From Marinobacter sp. Arc7-DN-1 (lineage in GTDB: Bacteria > Pseudomonadota > Gammaproteobacteria > Pseudomonadales > Oleiphilaceae), in assembly GCF_003441595.1 (NCBI RefSeq), contig NZ_CP031848.1, positions 4,030,001 to 4,094,000 of the forward strand: a stretch of 64,000 nt of DNA, read 5' to 3'. The position numbers were made by a program, and so were the translations under genes. The notes under the pieces are model-generated. The model was not told the origin of the DNA and did not search any database. It worked only from the letters and a program-made list of their open reading frames with translations. Of the stretch, positions 34,679 through 42,770 are shown in pieces (within the stretch, counting starts at the first letter, position 1; each line of letters starts with the position of its first letter).

Positions 34679-36196
34679 TCAGTCGTAGACCTTCATTGGC
34701 GTGAAGCGCTTCAGCTCGCTCAGCTTGTAGCCGGTGTACTGTCCCATCAGCAGGATCAGTCCGAGGATAACCAGGTGCAATTCCGGAAAGTTGAAGGTGA
34801 GGTGACCGGCAAGAGGAGTGCTCATAAGCAGGTAGGCGCAGATGGCCACGAACAGGCTGCCGGCACCCTGAATCATGACCTCATGGGCACCTTCCTCTTC
34901 CCAGAGGATAGACATGCGCTCAATGGTCCAGGCAATAATCACCATCGGGAAAAAAGTGACCGTCATCCCGGTGTTGAAGCCCATCTGATAGCCGATGATG
35001 CTCAACCCGGCGGTTATGAAAATCACCAGGATGATCAGTGCGGATATCCGGGAGACCAGTAGCAGGTTCAGGCTGGACAGGTAGCCCCGCATTAACAGGC
35101 CAATGGCGACCACCGATAAAAACGCAATCAGACCCGGGATAAGGGTTGTCTGTACGAAAGCCACGGCAATCAGCACCGGCATAAAGGTGCCAGATGTGCG
35201 AATGCCGATCACGATCCGCATGAAGGCCACCGTGAGCGCTCCCAGTGGTAACAGCAGAAGCATCCTGAACATGCTCTGTTCTTCAATGGGCAGTTCGTAA
35301 AAGCTCAGGAATCCGAGGCCATTGGATGCCGACTGCATGGTGGCAAGTTGCAGGGCCGGAACGGTTTGCCGGAGCATGGAGAAGCTCACTTCAGAGTTTT
35401 CTCCGCCGACAACATCAAGCAAAGAGGCCGAACCCTGTCGCCAGAGCAGCAGGTCCTCGGGAACACCCTGTTCGGCGGTTTTTGGGTTGAAAGTGAGCCA
35501 CTGCTTACCATTATAAATCTGCAGGTAGGGCATCAGCTGTTGCCGGCGGCGGGCATCTTCAAGCCGTAATCCGTCGGCAATTCTGGCCGCGATGCCGGCG
35601 TGGTTGAGCATGTCGACCAGCAGGTCCAGATAGTTTTCTTCCGCGATCAGCAGTGTCGTATTCTGTGTGCGGGTGTCCGGTTGCATCAGTCGGATGAGCT
35701 CCCGGGTCATGCTTTCCGGAGTGCTGGAGCGGGCCTTCGCCTGTTCGAGAATCTCCTGCACTGCTGTTGCCTGAGGCTCCTCCCAGAATACATTCCGGGT
35801 CTTGGGCTCCCGGCCGGGAATCGCCGGCTGAGCTGTGGGGTCCGGAACAAACTGTGCTTTGAAATACAGGGTCTGGGGCCCGGCGACGTTGCGTTTGCTC
35901 CACTCCGCACGGCGGCTGCCGGAGCTGTTGATGATCGAGAAGCCGTAGCCAGGCGACGCTGCCTGTTCGGTCAGAATCCGGAAACCCGGAGGCTGCTCCG
36001 GAACATTGAGGCTCGCAAGCACGGAGGCATCACCGGCGTCGAAATCGATTCTGGCCTCAACCATCCAGACCGGCCGCTGCTCGCCGGTGAGCCATGGGAT
36101 GCCAAGTTCCATGTGCCTCCAGACGGCAAGCGAAATACCCGCGGCGATCAGGAGAAAGACGGCGATGTAAAATGGCAGGCGCGAGCGGGTGGTCAC
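34679..36196 (-). CDS. Inactive transglutaminase fused to 7 membrane helices
   Basis: A 505-residue protein: an N-terminal membrane anchor (PFYIAVFLLIAAGISLAVW), a periplasmic transglutaminase-like domain (around residues 150-280, YLDLLVDMLNHAGIAARIADGLR...QWLTFNP) and seven hydrophobic helices from about residue 310. The catalytic Cys of transglutaminases is not seen, in line with the 'inactive transglutaminase' family name. It overlaps the preceding gene by four bases. Probably forms a membrane scaffold or sensor for the neighbouring protease-like and ATP-grasp proteins. Confidence 0.88.
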   Translation of the reverse strand: MTTRSRLPFYIAVFLLIAAGISLAVWRHMELGIPWLTGEQRPVWMVEARIDFDAGDASVLASLNVPEQPPGFRILTEQAASPGYGFSIINSSGSRRAEWSKRNVAGPQTLYFKAQFVPDPTAQPAIPGREPKTRNVFWEEPQATAVQEILEQAKARSSTPESMTRELIRLMQPDTRTQNTTLLIAEENYLDLLVDMLNHAGIAARIADGLRLEDARRRQQLMPYLQIYNGKQWLTFNPKTAEQGVPEDLLLWRQGSASLLDVVGGENSEVSFSMLRQTVPALQLATMQSASNGLGFLSFYELPIEEQSMFRMLLLLPLGALTVAFMRIVIGIRTSGTFMPVLIAVAFVQTTLIPGLIAFLSVVAIGLLMRGYLSSLNLLLVSRISALIILVIFITAGLSIIGYQMGFNTGMTVTFFPMVIIAWTIERMSILWEEEGAHEVMIQGAGSLFVAICAYLLMSTPLAGHLTFNFPELHLVILGLILLMGQYTGYKLSELKRFTPMKVYD

Positions 36197-36990
36197 GATC
36201 CGTCCCCGTTGCCGTTGCGGAGTGATTCAGGCAATTCGGTCGCATACTCCTTGCCGACGTCGATCAGCATGACGTCGCGCAGGATGTTTCGGCCAATCAG
36301 TACTTCGTAGGTCAGATTCGTCCGGTCCGCGAGGGTGAATTCGGCCACCTGCTGGTGGTCGCCAATAGAGAACTGCAGCTCAACCACAACTCTTCGTTCC
36401 GCTTCTTCCGCGCTGGCCTGTATGACACGGACCCGGCGGGAGATCTCTTTCTCGAGGGTGATGAATTCCTCGGTACCCGGAACCGGAACATCAAAGCGCA
36501 CCCAGTTGCTGCCATCACGTTCAAAGCGCGTGATGTTCCTGGCGTCAATGGACGAGGTTTCCGCGCCACTGTCGATCCGGGCCTTATAGATCAGCCCTGG
36601 CCCGGCGAGATAGAAGTTCTCTACTTCGCCCACGATGACTTTTCCCTTGAGGCGGTCTGCGCGGCCCTTCGAAGTGTCTTTAGCCGGGCACGCCGTCTGC
36701 GCGGGTATGGGAGGGCATTCGGGCTTTTCCACCCGGGTGGCGATGGCGTTCAGTATGGTGTCGGTAGCCGCGCGGTTCTGTTCAATCACCTGCTGGTGCC
36801 GAACGGAGGCGTTGTTCTCCATGGTAACCAGGGTGGCGCGCTGGCTTTTTACGGATGCCCCGAGCTCATTCAGATCGGTCTTGGGAACCATAAAATAACG
36901 GTCTGCCGAGCATCCCGTGAGCAGGAGGAGCCCTGCAAGAGCAGTAACGGGAAGTTTTGGCAGACCAGCCCGGAAACGTTTGAAAGCCAT
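36193..36990 (-). CDS. Retropepsin-like aspartic protease lipoprotein (RimK-associated)
   Basis: A 265-residue protein of the family once called ATP-dependent zinc protease. A signal peptide ends in the lipobox LLLLTGC, so it is a lipoprotein. The retropepsin motif IDSGAETSSID is near residue 140, followed by the paired segment VLIGRNILRDVMLID. Start ATG 36990 is preferred because AGGGG lies six bases upstream; the open frame begins earlier at 37053. It is the first gene of the operon with the 7TM and ATP-grasp genes. Related proteins have been linked to osmotic stress and biofilm. Confidence 0.88.
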   Translation of the reverse strand: MAFKRFRAGLPKLPVTALAGLLLLTGCSADRYFMVPKTDLNELGASVKSQRATLVTMENNASVRHQQVIEQNRAATDTILNAIATRVEKPECPPIPAQTACPAKDTSKGRADRLKGKVIVGEVENFYLAGPGLIYKARIDSGAETSSIDARNITRFERDGSNWVRFDVPVPGTEEFITLEKEISRRVRVIQASAEEAERRVVVELQFSIGDHQQVAEFTLADRTNLTYEVLIGRNILRDVMLIDVGKEYATELPESLRNGNGDGS

Positions 36991-37136
36991 GAAAAACCCC
37001 TGAGCCGGCAGCCTGTCACGCCCGGAATCTGGCAGCTGTGACGGTCTGTGCATGTAAATCCAAGTAAATACGGAGGGGGAGTATACAACATCCGAACTGT
37101 GTGGTTGATTTACAGATGGTTAAGGGCGCGCGGTGT

Positions 37137-37526
37137 TCACCGCGACAGCAGATGTCCTTCACCCAGCACCGTCTCCGACCGGAGATATTCCTGAATGATT
37201 GGCGAACAATTCAGGTAGAAAAGCAGCAGCTCCCGTTGCACGTCCTGGTCCTGAATCCGCGCGGCAAAGCTGATCAGTTCCCGGATTCCCTCATCGCTGT
37301 CATCTCGGTTTGAGGGCATTCCGAAACTCTTGCCATAGCGGGATTTTAGCACATTGGTCAGGCGTTCGAGGTGAAACTCGCCGGTGTGAGTGATGTGGGG
37401 CAGGATTCCGGGCTCATCCCCGCCGCCAGAAGGACCGTTGCCAAAAAAACTCCCGCGGCTCTCTTGCGTGGAGCAGTCCGTCTGCAGAAAATCCGCCCCC
37501 AGTTTTCGCCACAGTTCTTTCAGCAT
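37137..37526 (-). CDS. Small protein of unknown function
   Basis: A 129-residue soluble protein that I do not recognise. The first half is rich in Gly, Ser and His (TQESRGSFFGNGPSGGGDEP); the second half is predicted helical with acidic and Leu residues (DEGIRELISFAARIQDQDVQ). No signal peptide or membrane helix. The ribosome site is weak. It lies alone on the minus strand between the retropepsin-like operon and rmuC. It could be a conserved lineage-specific protein or a spurious frame. Confidence 0.5.
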   Translation of the reverse strand: MLKELWRKLGADFLQTDCSTQESRGSFFGNGPSGGGDEPGILPHITHTGEFHLERLTNVLKSRYGKSFGMPSNRDDSDEGIRELISFAARIQDQDVQRELLLFYLNCSPIIQEYLRSETVLGEGHLLSR

Positions 37527-37816
37527 GATCGATTATCCGTTTCTGATCGGGTTCCTGTCCGGTGTGCGATTAATAAAAGGAAATAACCGCACAGGCAAAG
37601 AACATTTTAACCTTTTAGACGATATTACGACGGGCGTCCAGAGATAGATTCCATAGCTTTGCAATATTGCTAAACAGTCGTGGTCCTCTTTTTGGGCTGC
37701 CATTCCGGGTGGCGGCGTCCCGGGCAAAAGGTTCGCGTCCTGAGGTAGACTGTCTTGCAGTTTCGACAACAGTGATCGTTCGATCGATCAGTGATTTTCA
37801 AGGGGAGTGCTGTGTA

Positions 37817-39454
37817 GTGCATGAAGCCATCACGGAATTGATGTTGTCCCGGACTGATCTGATGGCCGGGTTGATGGTTGTGTTTTTCATTTCAGCAATT
37901 GTGCTGGCAGGCCTGCTGGCTAAATCCGCAGCGGAAAAGCGGAGAGTTACTCGGGATGCCAATGAACTGGAAGCGGCCAAGGCTGTTCTCGAAAAGCAAT
38001 TGAATGATACCGAACACGATCAGGCCATGGGCGCTCAGCGCGCCGAACAGCTTGAATATGCTGTGGCTGAACAGCGAGAAAAGAATGCACGCATGGAGCG
38101 CGATATCGAGCGTTGGCGGCAGCGGGCCGCGGGCCTGGAGAACCGGGTGGCGGCGCTGGAATCGGACCTGGAAGGGCGAAAGCAGAGAATCGGACAGCTG
38201 GAAGGCGAGCGCCAGAGTCTGCAGGCAAAAGCGGAGGACCTCAGCCGGGAACTGGGCGAGGCCCGTGTTGCCCTTCGGGAGCAGGAGGTAACGCTCGACA
38301 AAGAACGCCGGTCAACCACCGAGAAACTCGAACTGCTGGAGCGTAACCGGGACGCTTTGAAGCAGGAGTTCGAAAACCTCGCCAACAAGATTTTTGAGCA
38401 AAAAAGCGAACGGTTCAGCCAGCAGACCCGCACCAGTCTGGATACCCTTCTGAATCCGTTCCGTGACCAGCTGCAGGATTTCCGGAAGCGGGTTGAAGAC
38501 GTTTACACCACGGAAACCCGGGATCGCCAGGCCCTGCGTAGTGAGATCAAATCACTTCAGGATCTGAATCGCCAGATTACCGAGGAAGCCTCCAATCTCA
38601 CCCGGGCACTGAAGGGGGACAAGAAAATTCAGGGCAACTGGGGCGAGTTGATCCTGGAGCGGGTACTGGAAAAGTCCGGTTTGAGAAAAGGTGTTGAATA
38701 CGATACCCAGGGCAGCTACCGGGATGGAGACAACCAGCTGTACCGGCCGGATGTCATCGTTCACCTGCCGGACCGCCGGAACCTGATTGTTGATTCCAAG
38801 GTCTCACTGCTGGCCTACCAGAGGTGGGTGACCGAGGAAGAGGATTCCGGGGCAGGAGACGAAGCCCTCAAACAACACATTGACGCGGTAAGGAACCATA
38901 TCCAGACCCTCAGCGAAAAAGATTACAGTCAGCTCCACGGCCTGCATTCGCCGGATTTCGTGCTGCTGTTCATGCCTATTGAACCGGCGTTTGTGGCAGC
39001 ATTCCAGCAGGACGAGAACCTTTTCGCAGAAGCCTTTGAGCGAAAGATTATTGTGGTGACACCTACCACATTACTGGCAACACTGAGAACCATTGAAAAC
39101 ATCTGGCGGTACGAGCGCCAGAGCCAGAATGCCAGGCGCATTGCCGAGCGGGCCGGCGCGGTGTATGACAAACTACGGGTGTTTGTGGAGGCAATGGAGC
39201 GGCTGGGCAGCCAACTGCATACCGCCCAGGGAACCTATGATTCGGCCATGAATAACCTGACCCGGGGCCGTGGTAATCTGATTTCCCAGGCGAACCGCTT
39301 TGTTGAGCTTGGCGTTCGGGTTAAAAAGGAATTGCCGAAAGCGATCATGGACCAGGCCGAAGTGGACGACGGAGAGGAATCCGAAATCGCTGATGACAAT
39401 GATCTGCCTGATACTGAAGAGCAGACGATTGGTGCAGACAACCAGCAGGAGTAA
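37817..39454 (+). CDS. rmuC: DNA recombination protein RmuC
   Basis: A 545-residue protein. The GTG at 37817 is chosen because AGGGGAG lies nine bases upstream; the open frame goes further up without a ribosome site. An N-terminal membrane helix (LMVVFFISAIVLAGLLA) is followed by a long coiled coil (about residues 30-210, many Glu/Arg/Gln heptads) and the nuclease-like RmuC domain (GNWGELILERVLEKSGL; RPDVIVHLPDRRNLIVDSKV). Known members limit inversion at short inverted repeats. Confidence 0.93.
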   Translation: MHEAITELMLSRTDLMAGLMVVFFISAIVLAGLLAKSAAEKRRVTRDANELEAAKAVLEKQLNDTEHDQAMGAQRAEQLEYAVAEQREKNARMERDIERWRQRAAGLENRVAALESDLEGRKQRIGQLEGERQSLQAKAEDLSRELGEARVALREQEVTLDKERRSTTEKLELLERNRDALKQEFENLANKIFEQKSERFSQQTRTSLDTLLNPFRDQLQDFRKRVEDVYTTETRDRQALRSEIKSLQDLNRQITEEASNLTRALKGDKKIQGNWGELILERVLEKSGLRKGVEYDTQGSYRDGDNQLYRPDVIVHLPDRRNLIVDSKVSLLAYQRWVTEEEDSGAGDEALKQHIDAVRNHIQTLSEKDYSQLHGLHSPDFVLLFMPIEPAFVAAFQQDENLFAEAFERKIIVVTPTTLLATLRTIENIWRYERQSQNARRIAERAGAVYDKLRVFVEAMERLGSQLHTAQGTYDSAMNNLTRGRGNLISQANRFVELGVRVKKELPKAIMDQAEVDDGEESEIADDNDLPDTEEQTIGADNQQE

Positions 39455-39459
39455 ATGCC

Positions 39460-40314
39460 ATGGCAGTATTGTTTGGAACAGGTCGCCAGTTGGCGCGTGG
39501 AGCCGTCCTTGCATCTGTGCTTCTGGCCGGACAGGCGCTGGCGCTGGCGCCAGAGCACGAAACCCGCAGGCTCATGCTGGCAACGGAAGAAGCCGTGGTG
39601 GCGGAGAAATGGGGTGAGGCCGCCGAGTACCTGAACCGGTTGCAGCAACTGGAAGGGGAAAAACCGGTCGATTATTACTTTTTCCGTGGCCGGGTGATGT
39701 TGCAGTCATCCCATCTCAACGAGGCCCAGTCGGCCCTGGAGACCTATGTGACCCGCGCCGGTGCCAAGGGTGCCCATTATCAGGAGTCCCTGAAGCTGAT
39801 TACCGATATTGAAAAGGCGAGAAAGGAAAGTGCCCTTGCACCTCAGGGCGCCGGTGAGCCGGAGAGGGTTGCGGTAATCGAGCCGGCAGGGGACAGCCGG
39901 GTAGCATCCCTGCGAAAGCTCTACCTTGCGGATTCGGACCGGGAGGCGCTCACCCTGCACATCAACAGCCTGCTGGAGCTTTCCGGCTGGCGGCGTGATC
40001 AGACGGTGGTCAGGCTTGACCGGCCGGCTGAGGTGGAATATCGCCTGAGCAGCCAGGGTAGCGAAATCCAGATTCAGGAAATCAGGCGTGGTGACGACGG
40101 GCGGGTCAGGCGAAGCACCGAGCCGATGTCGGTTTTTGGCATAAATCCGAGAGTGGAATGGCGCTGTGAACCAGCGACCTCAACCTGCTGGGTATACGAC
40201 CCCAGGGATGGTTCCCGGCTGTTCCAGCTTGCCTTGAACCGGGATCAGGCTCAGGAGATTGCAGACACTCTGGGGCACCTTATCCGTACCGTTCAGGCAC
40301 CATCGGATTCCTGA
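39460..40314 (+). CDS. Exported TPR-like protein of unknown function
   Basis: A 284-residue protein with an N-terminal signal peptide (ARGAVLASVLLAGQALA, cleavage after ALA). Residues 25-115 read like two or three tetratricopeptide helices (EEAVVAEKWGEAAEYLNRLQ; LNEAQSALETYV). The C-terminal half has no family I recognise; it includes a pair of cysteines in EWRCEPATSTCWVYD that could form a disulfide. It follows rmuC after five bases, likely co-transcribed. The stop is two bases from the convergent AraC-type gene. Confidence 0.75.
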   Translation: MAVLFGTGRQLARGAVLASVLLAGQALALAPEHETRRLMLATEEAVVAEKWGEAAEYLNRLQQLEGEKPVDYYFFRGRVMLQSSHLNEAQSALETYVTRAGAKGAHYQESLKLITDIEKARKESALAPQGAGEPERVAVIEPAGDSRVASLRKLYLADSDREALTLHINSLLELSGWRRDQTVVRLDRPAEVEYRLSSQGSEIQIQEIRRGDDGRVRRSTEPMSVFGINPRVEWRCEPATSTCWVYDPRDGSRLFQLALNRDQAQEIADTLGHLIRTVQAPSDS

Positions 40315-40315
40315 T

Positions 40316-41347
40316 TCAGCCCGACAGGTTACCGCGCTCACCCTCCCGGTAGGCGCCCGGCGTTACCCCGGTCCACTTCTTGAAGGCCCGGTGGAAGGTT
40401 GAGGGCTCGGTGAATCCGACCTTGGCGGCGATGTCGTTAATGGGCAGCTCCTGCCGGCTCAGGTAGTAAATTGCCATGTCCCGGCGCAACAGATCCTTGA
40501 TCTCCTGGAACGAAGTATTCTCCTGCTTCAGGCGGCGCCGGAGCGTTTGCGGGCTGGTGTGCAGCTCTGCGGCGATCCATTCAAAATCCGGCAGCGGTTT
40601 TGAGAAATCCCGGCCAATAAGCGCCCGGATTCGTCCGGTAAACGTGTTGCTCTCATCCGGCCGGGACAACAGATCCGCCGGAGAGGTTTTCAGGAACTGC
40701 CGCATTTCCGGCTTGTCCCGGATTACCGGGGCAGACAGGAAGCGCTTGTCGAAAGTGAGGGCGGTTTTATCCGACTCGAATGCCAGTGGGCAATGAAAAA
40801 TATGCCGGTACTCATCCCCATGCGCTGGCCGGGGATAATCAAACTCGGCCTTCTCCAGCTCAATCGGTTGTCCGATCAGCCAGCTGCCGAGCCGATGCCA
40901 GATCACCAGGATGCTCTCCCGCAGGAAAAAACAGGGATCGTGGATTTCGCCCTCAATCCGGGTAACCAACTGCGCCTTGTCCTCGCCGATTTCCAGTTCC
41001 ATCGCTACCATGGGCTCAAACAGACGGGAAAACCGGAAGGCCTGGCGGTACACCGATTCCAGGTTCGGGCAGTCCATGACCAGCGCGCACATGGTTGCAA
41101 ACGTTCCGGTCCGGGCCCGTCTCGGGCCAAGCCCCATGAACTCGTCGCCCATCCGGTTCCACAGCACCTGCATCAGATGGCTGAACTGGTCACTGCTTAC
41201 CCTGGCCATCTCAATACGCAGCAGATCCGGAGAAATACCGGCCTCCCGGAGCATTTCTCGGGTATCAAAACCAAGCGTTTCGGCGCCCACCAGGGCGGCC
41301 TGAACAAAGTGCCTTGAAACCGTCAGATCGGACATCACGCTCGCCAT
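40316..41347 (-). CDS. AraC-family transcriptional regulator (OruR-like)
   Basis: About 343 residues from ATG 41347 (or 339 from 41335): an arabinose-binding-like N-terminal domain and a C-terminal AraC double helix-turn-helix (HTSPQTLRRRLKQENTSFQEI; INDIAAKVGFTEPSTFHRAFKKWTGVTPGAYR). The longer frame up to 41515 has no ribosome site and runs through the intergenic region. It is divergent from the CoA-transferase/racemase gene, so it likely controls that gene. The effector is unknown; regulators of this shape often sense fatty-acid or amino-acid derivatives. Confidence 0.9.
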   Translation of the reverse strand: MASVMSDLTVSRHFVQAALVGAETLGFDTREMLREAGISPDLLRIEMARVSSDQFSHLMQVLWNRMGDEFMGLGPRRARTGTFATMCALVMDCPNLESVYRQAFRFSRLFEPMVAMELEIGEDKAQLVTRIEGEIHDPCFFLRESILVIWHRLGSWLIGQPIELEKAEFDYPRPAHGDEYRHIFHCPLAFESDKTALTFDKRFLSAPVIRDKPEMRQFLKTSPADLLSRPDESNTFTGRIRALIGRDFSKPLPDFEWIAAELHTSPQTLRRRLKQENTSFQEIKDLLRRDMAIYYLSRQELPINDIAAKVGFTEPSTFHRAFKKWTGVTPGAYREGERGNLSG

Positions 41348-41532
41348 TCCATGAAAACGAGACCCATCATAAAACCCCCATGGAACAATGCAACCGAAGC
41401 CGGACCAACCGGATGGAAGAAACCGCCAATTGGAATGACCGAAGCAGTAGTTGGCCTCACCGGCAAAACCGGGCAGCATGATGGGGATAACAACGAGTGG
41501 AGAAACCACTCTCACAACAAAAGGAGATCATC

Positions 41533-42654
41533 ATGGCCGGTCCACTGACCTCACTCAAAGTCCTCGACTTCAGCACTTTATTGCCTGGCCCCTATGCCAC
41601 CATGTTGCTGGCGGATATGGGCGCGGATGTGTTGCGTGTCGAGGCGCCGGACAGGGTGGACCTGATCCGGGTAATGCCTCCCCATGATGCCGGAGTGAGC
41701 ACCGCTCACGGCTTTTTGAACCGTGGCAAGAAGTCACTGACGCTTAACCTGAAGGAAGAGGGCAGTGCAGACAAGGTGCTGGAGCTGGTAAAAGACTTTG
41801 ACATCGTGATCGAGCAATTCCGGCCCGGGGTGATGGACCGCCTTGGCATTGGGTATGAAGCCCTCAAAGCCGTCAACCCGAGCCTCATCTACTGCTCCAT
41901 TACCGGCTATGGCCAGACCGGCCCATACAAGGACCGTGCGGGCCATGACATCAATTATCTTTCCCTGGCCGGCGTCAGCAGCCACTGTGGCCGAGCGGAC
42001 AGCGGTCCGCCCCCGATGGGAATACAGATTGCCGATGTTGCCGGCGGCTCTCACCATGCTGTGATGGGTATTCTGGCGGCGGTGATACACCGACAGCAAA
42101 CCGGAGAGGGGCAGTTCGTTGATGTCAGCATGACCGATGCCGCCTTTGCCCTGAATGCCATGTCCGGCGCCGCCTGCCTGGCGGGTGGACAAGAGCAGAA
42201 ACCGGAGAGCTCACTGCTCAATGGTGGCTCCTTCTACGATTATTACCAAACCAGTGACGGCCGCTGGCTATCGGTCGGCAGTCTGGAACCGCAGTTCTCC
42301 GCACGCCTGTGCGACACCCTGGGGATTGCCGACCTGAAAAGCGACGCCCTGAGCCAGAAACCCGAACATCGGCAACGGCTCAAAGCCGCCCTGAAAGAAA
42401 GGGTTGCCTCGAAAACCCTGGCCGAGTGGCAGGAGATTTTTGCGGGTCAGGATGCCTGCGTGGAGCCGGTTCTGACAATCTCCGAGGCCGCTGAGCATCC
42501 GCAGCTTAAGGCAAGGGAGATGGTGATTGGTGTGGACCGGGGTGACGGCACCCAACAGAGGCAGGTCGGGTTTCCCATCAAGTTCGAGAAAACGCCATCG
42601 GAAACGTCCCGGATTGGCAAAATGCCTGGGGCTGATAACGAACAATTCCTTTAG
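41533..42654 (+). CDS. CaiB/BaiF family III CoA-transferase, alpha-methylacyl-CoA racemase-like
   Basis: A 373-residue protein. The start at ATG 41533 is nine bases after AAGGAG. The family core is visible: FSTLLPGPYATMLLADMGADV at the N-terminus, NRGKKSLTLNLK, and GHDINYLSLAG with IADVAGG, whose His and Asp match the active-site pair of alpha-methylacyl-CoA racemase. This fits racemisation of branched-chain acyl-CoA intermediates. It is divergent from the AraC regulator at 41347. A classical CoA transferase activity is the alternative. Confidence 0.88.
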   Translation: MAGPLTSLKVLDFSTLLPGPYATMLLADMGADVLRVEAPDRVDLIRVMPPHDAGVSTAHGFLNRGKKSLTLNLKEEGSADKVLELVKDFDIVIEQFRPGVMDRLGIGYEALKAVNPSLIYCSITGYGQTGPYKDRAGHDINYLSLAGVSSHCGRADSGPPPMGIQIADVAGGSHHAVMGILAAVIHRQQTGEGQFVDVSMTDAAFALNAMSGAACLAGGQEQKPESSLLNGGSFYDYYQTSDGRWLSVGSLEPQFSARLCDTLGIADLKSDALSQKPEHRQRLKAALKERVASKTLAEWQEIFAGQDACVEPVLTISEAAEHPQLKAREMVIGVDRGDGTQQRQVGFPIKFEKTPSETSRIGKMPGADNEQFL

Positions 42655-42770
42655 AAGGAAAACCGTGAGTATCGATTCAGTTTTTTCTGGTCGAAAATGA
42701 GGGCTCTGCTAGCTTTATAAGTGTCACCGATGACGGTGAATCCGTAGTGAACAAATACAAGGATGACACT

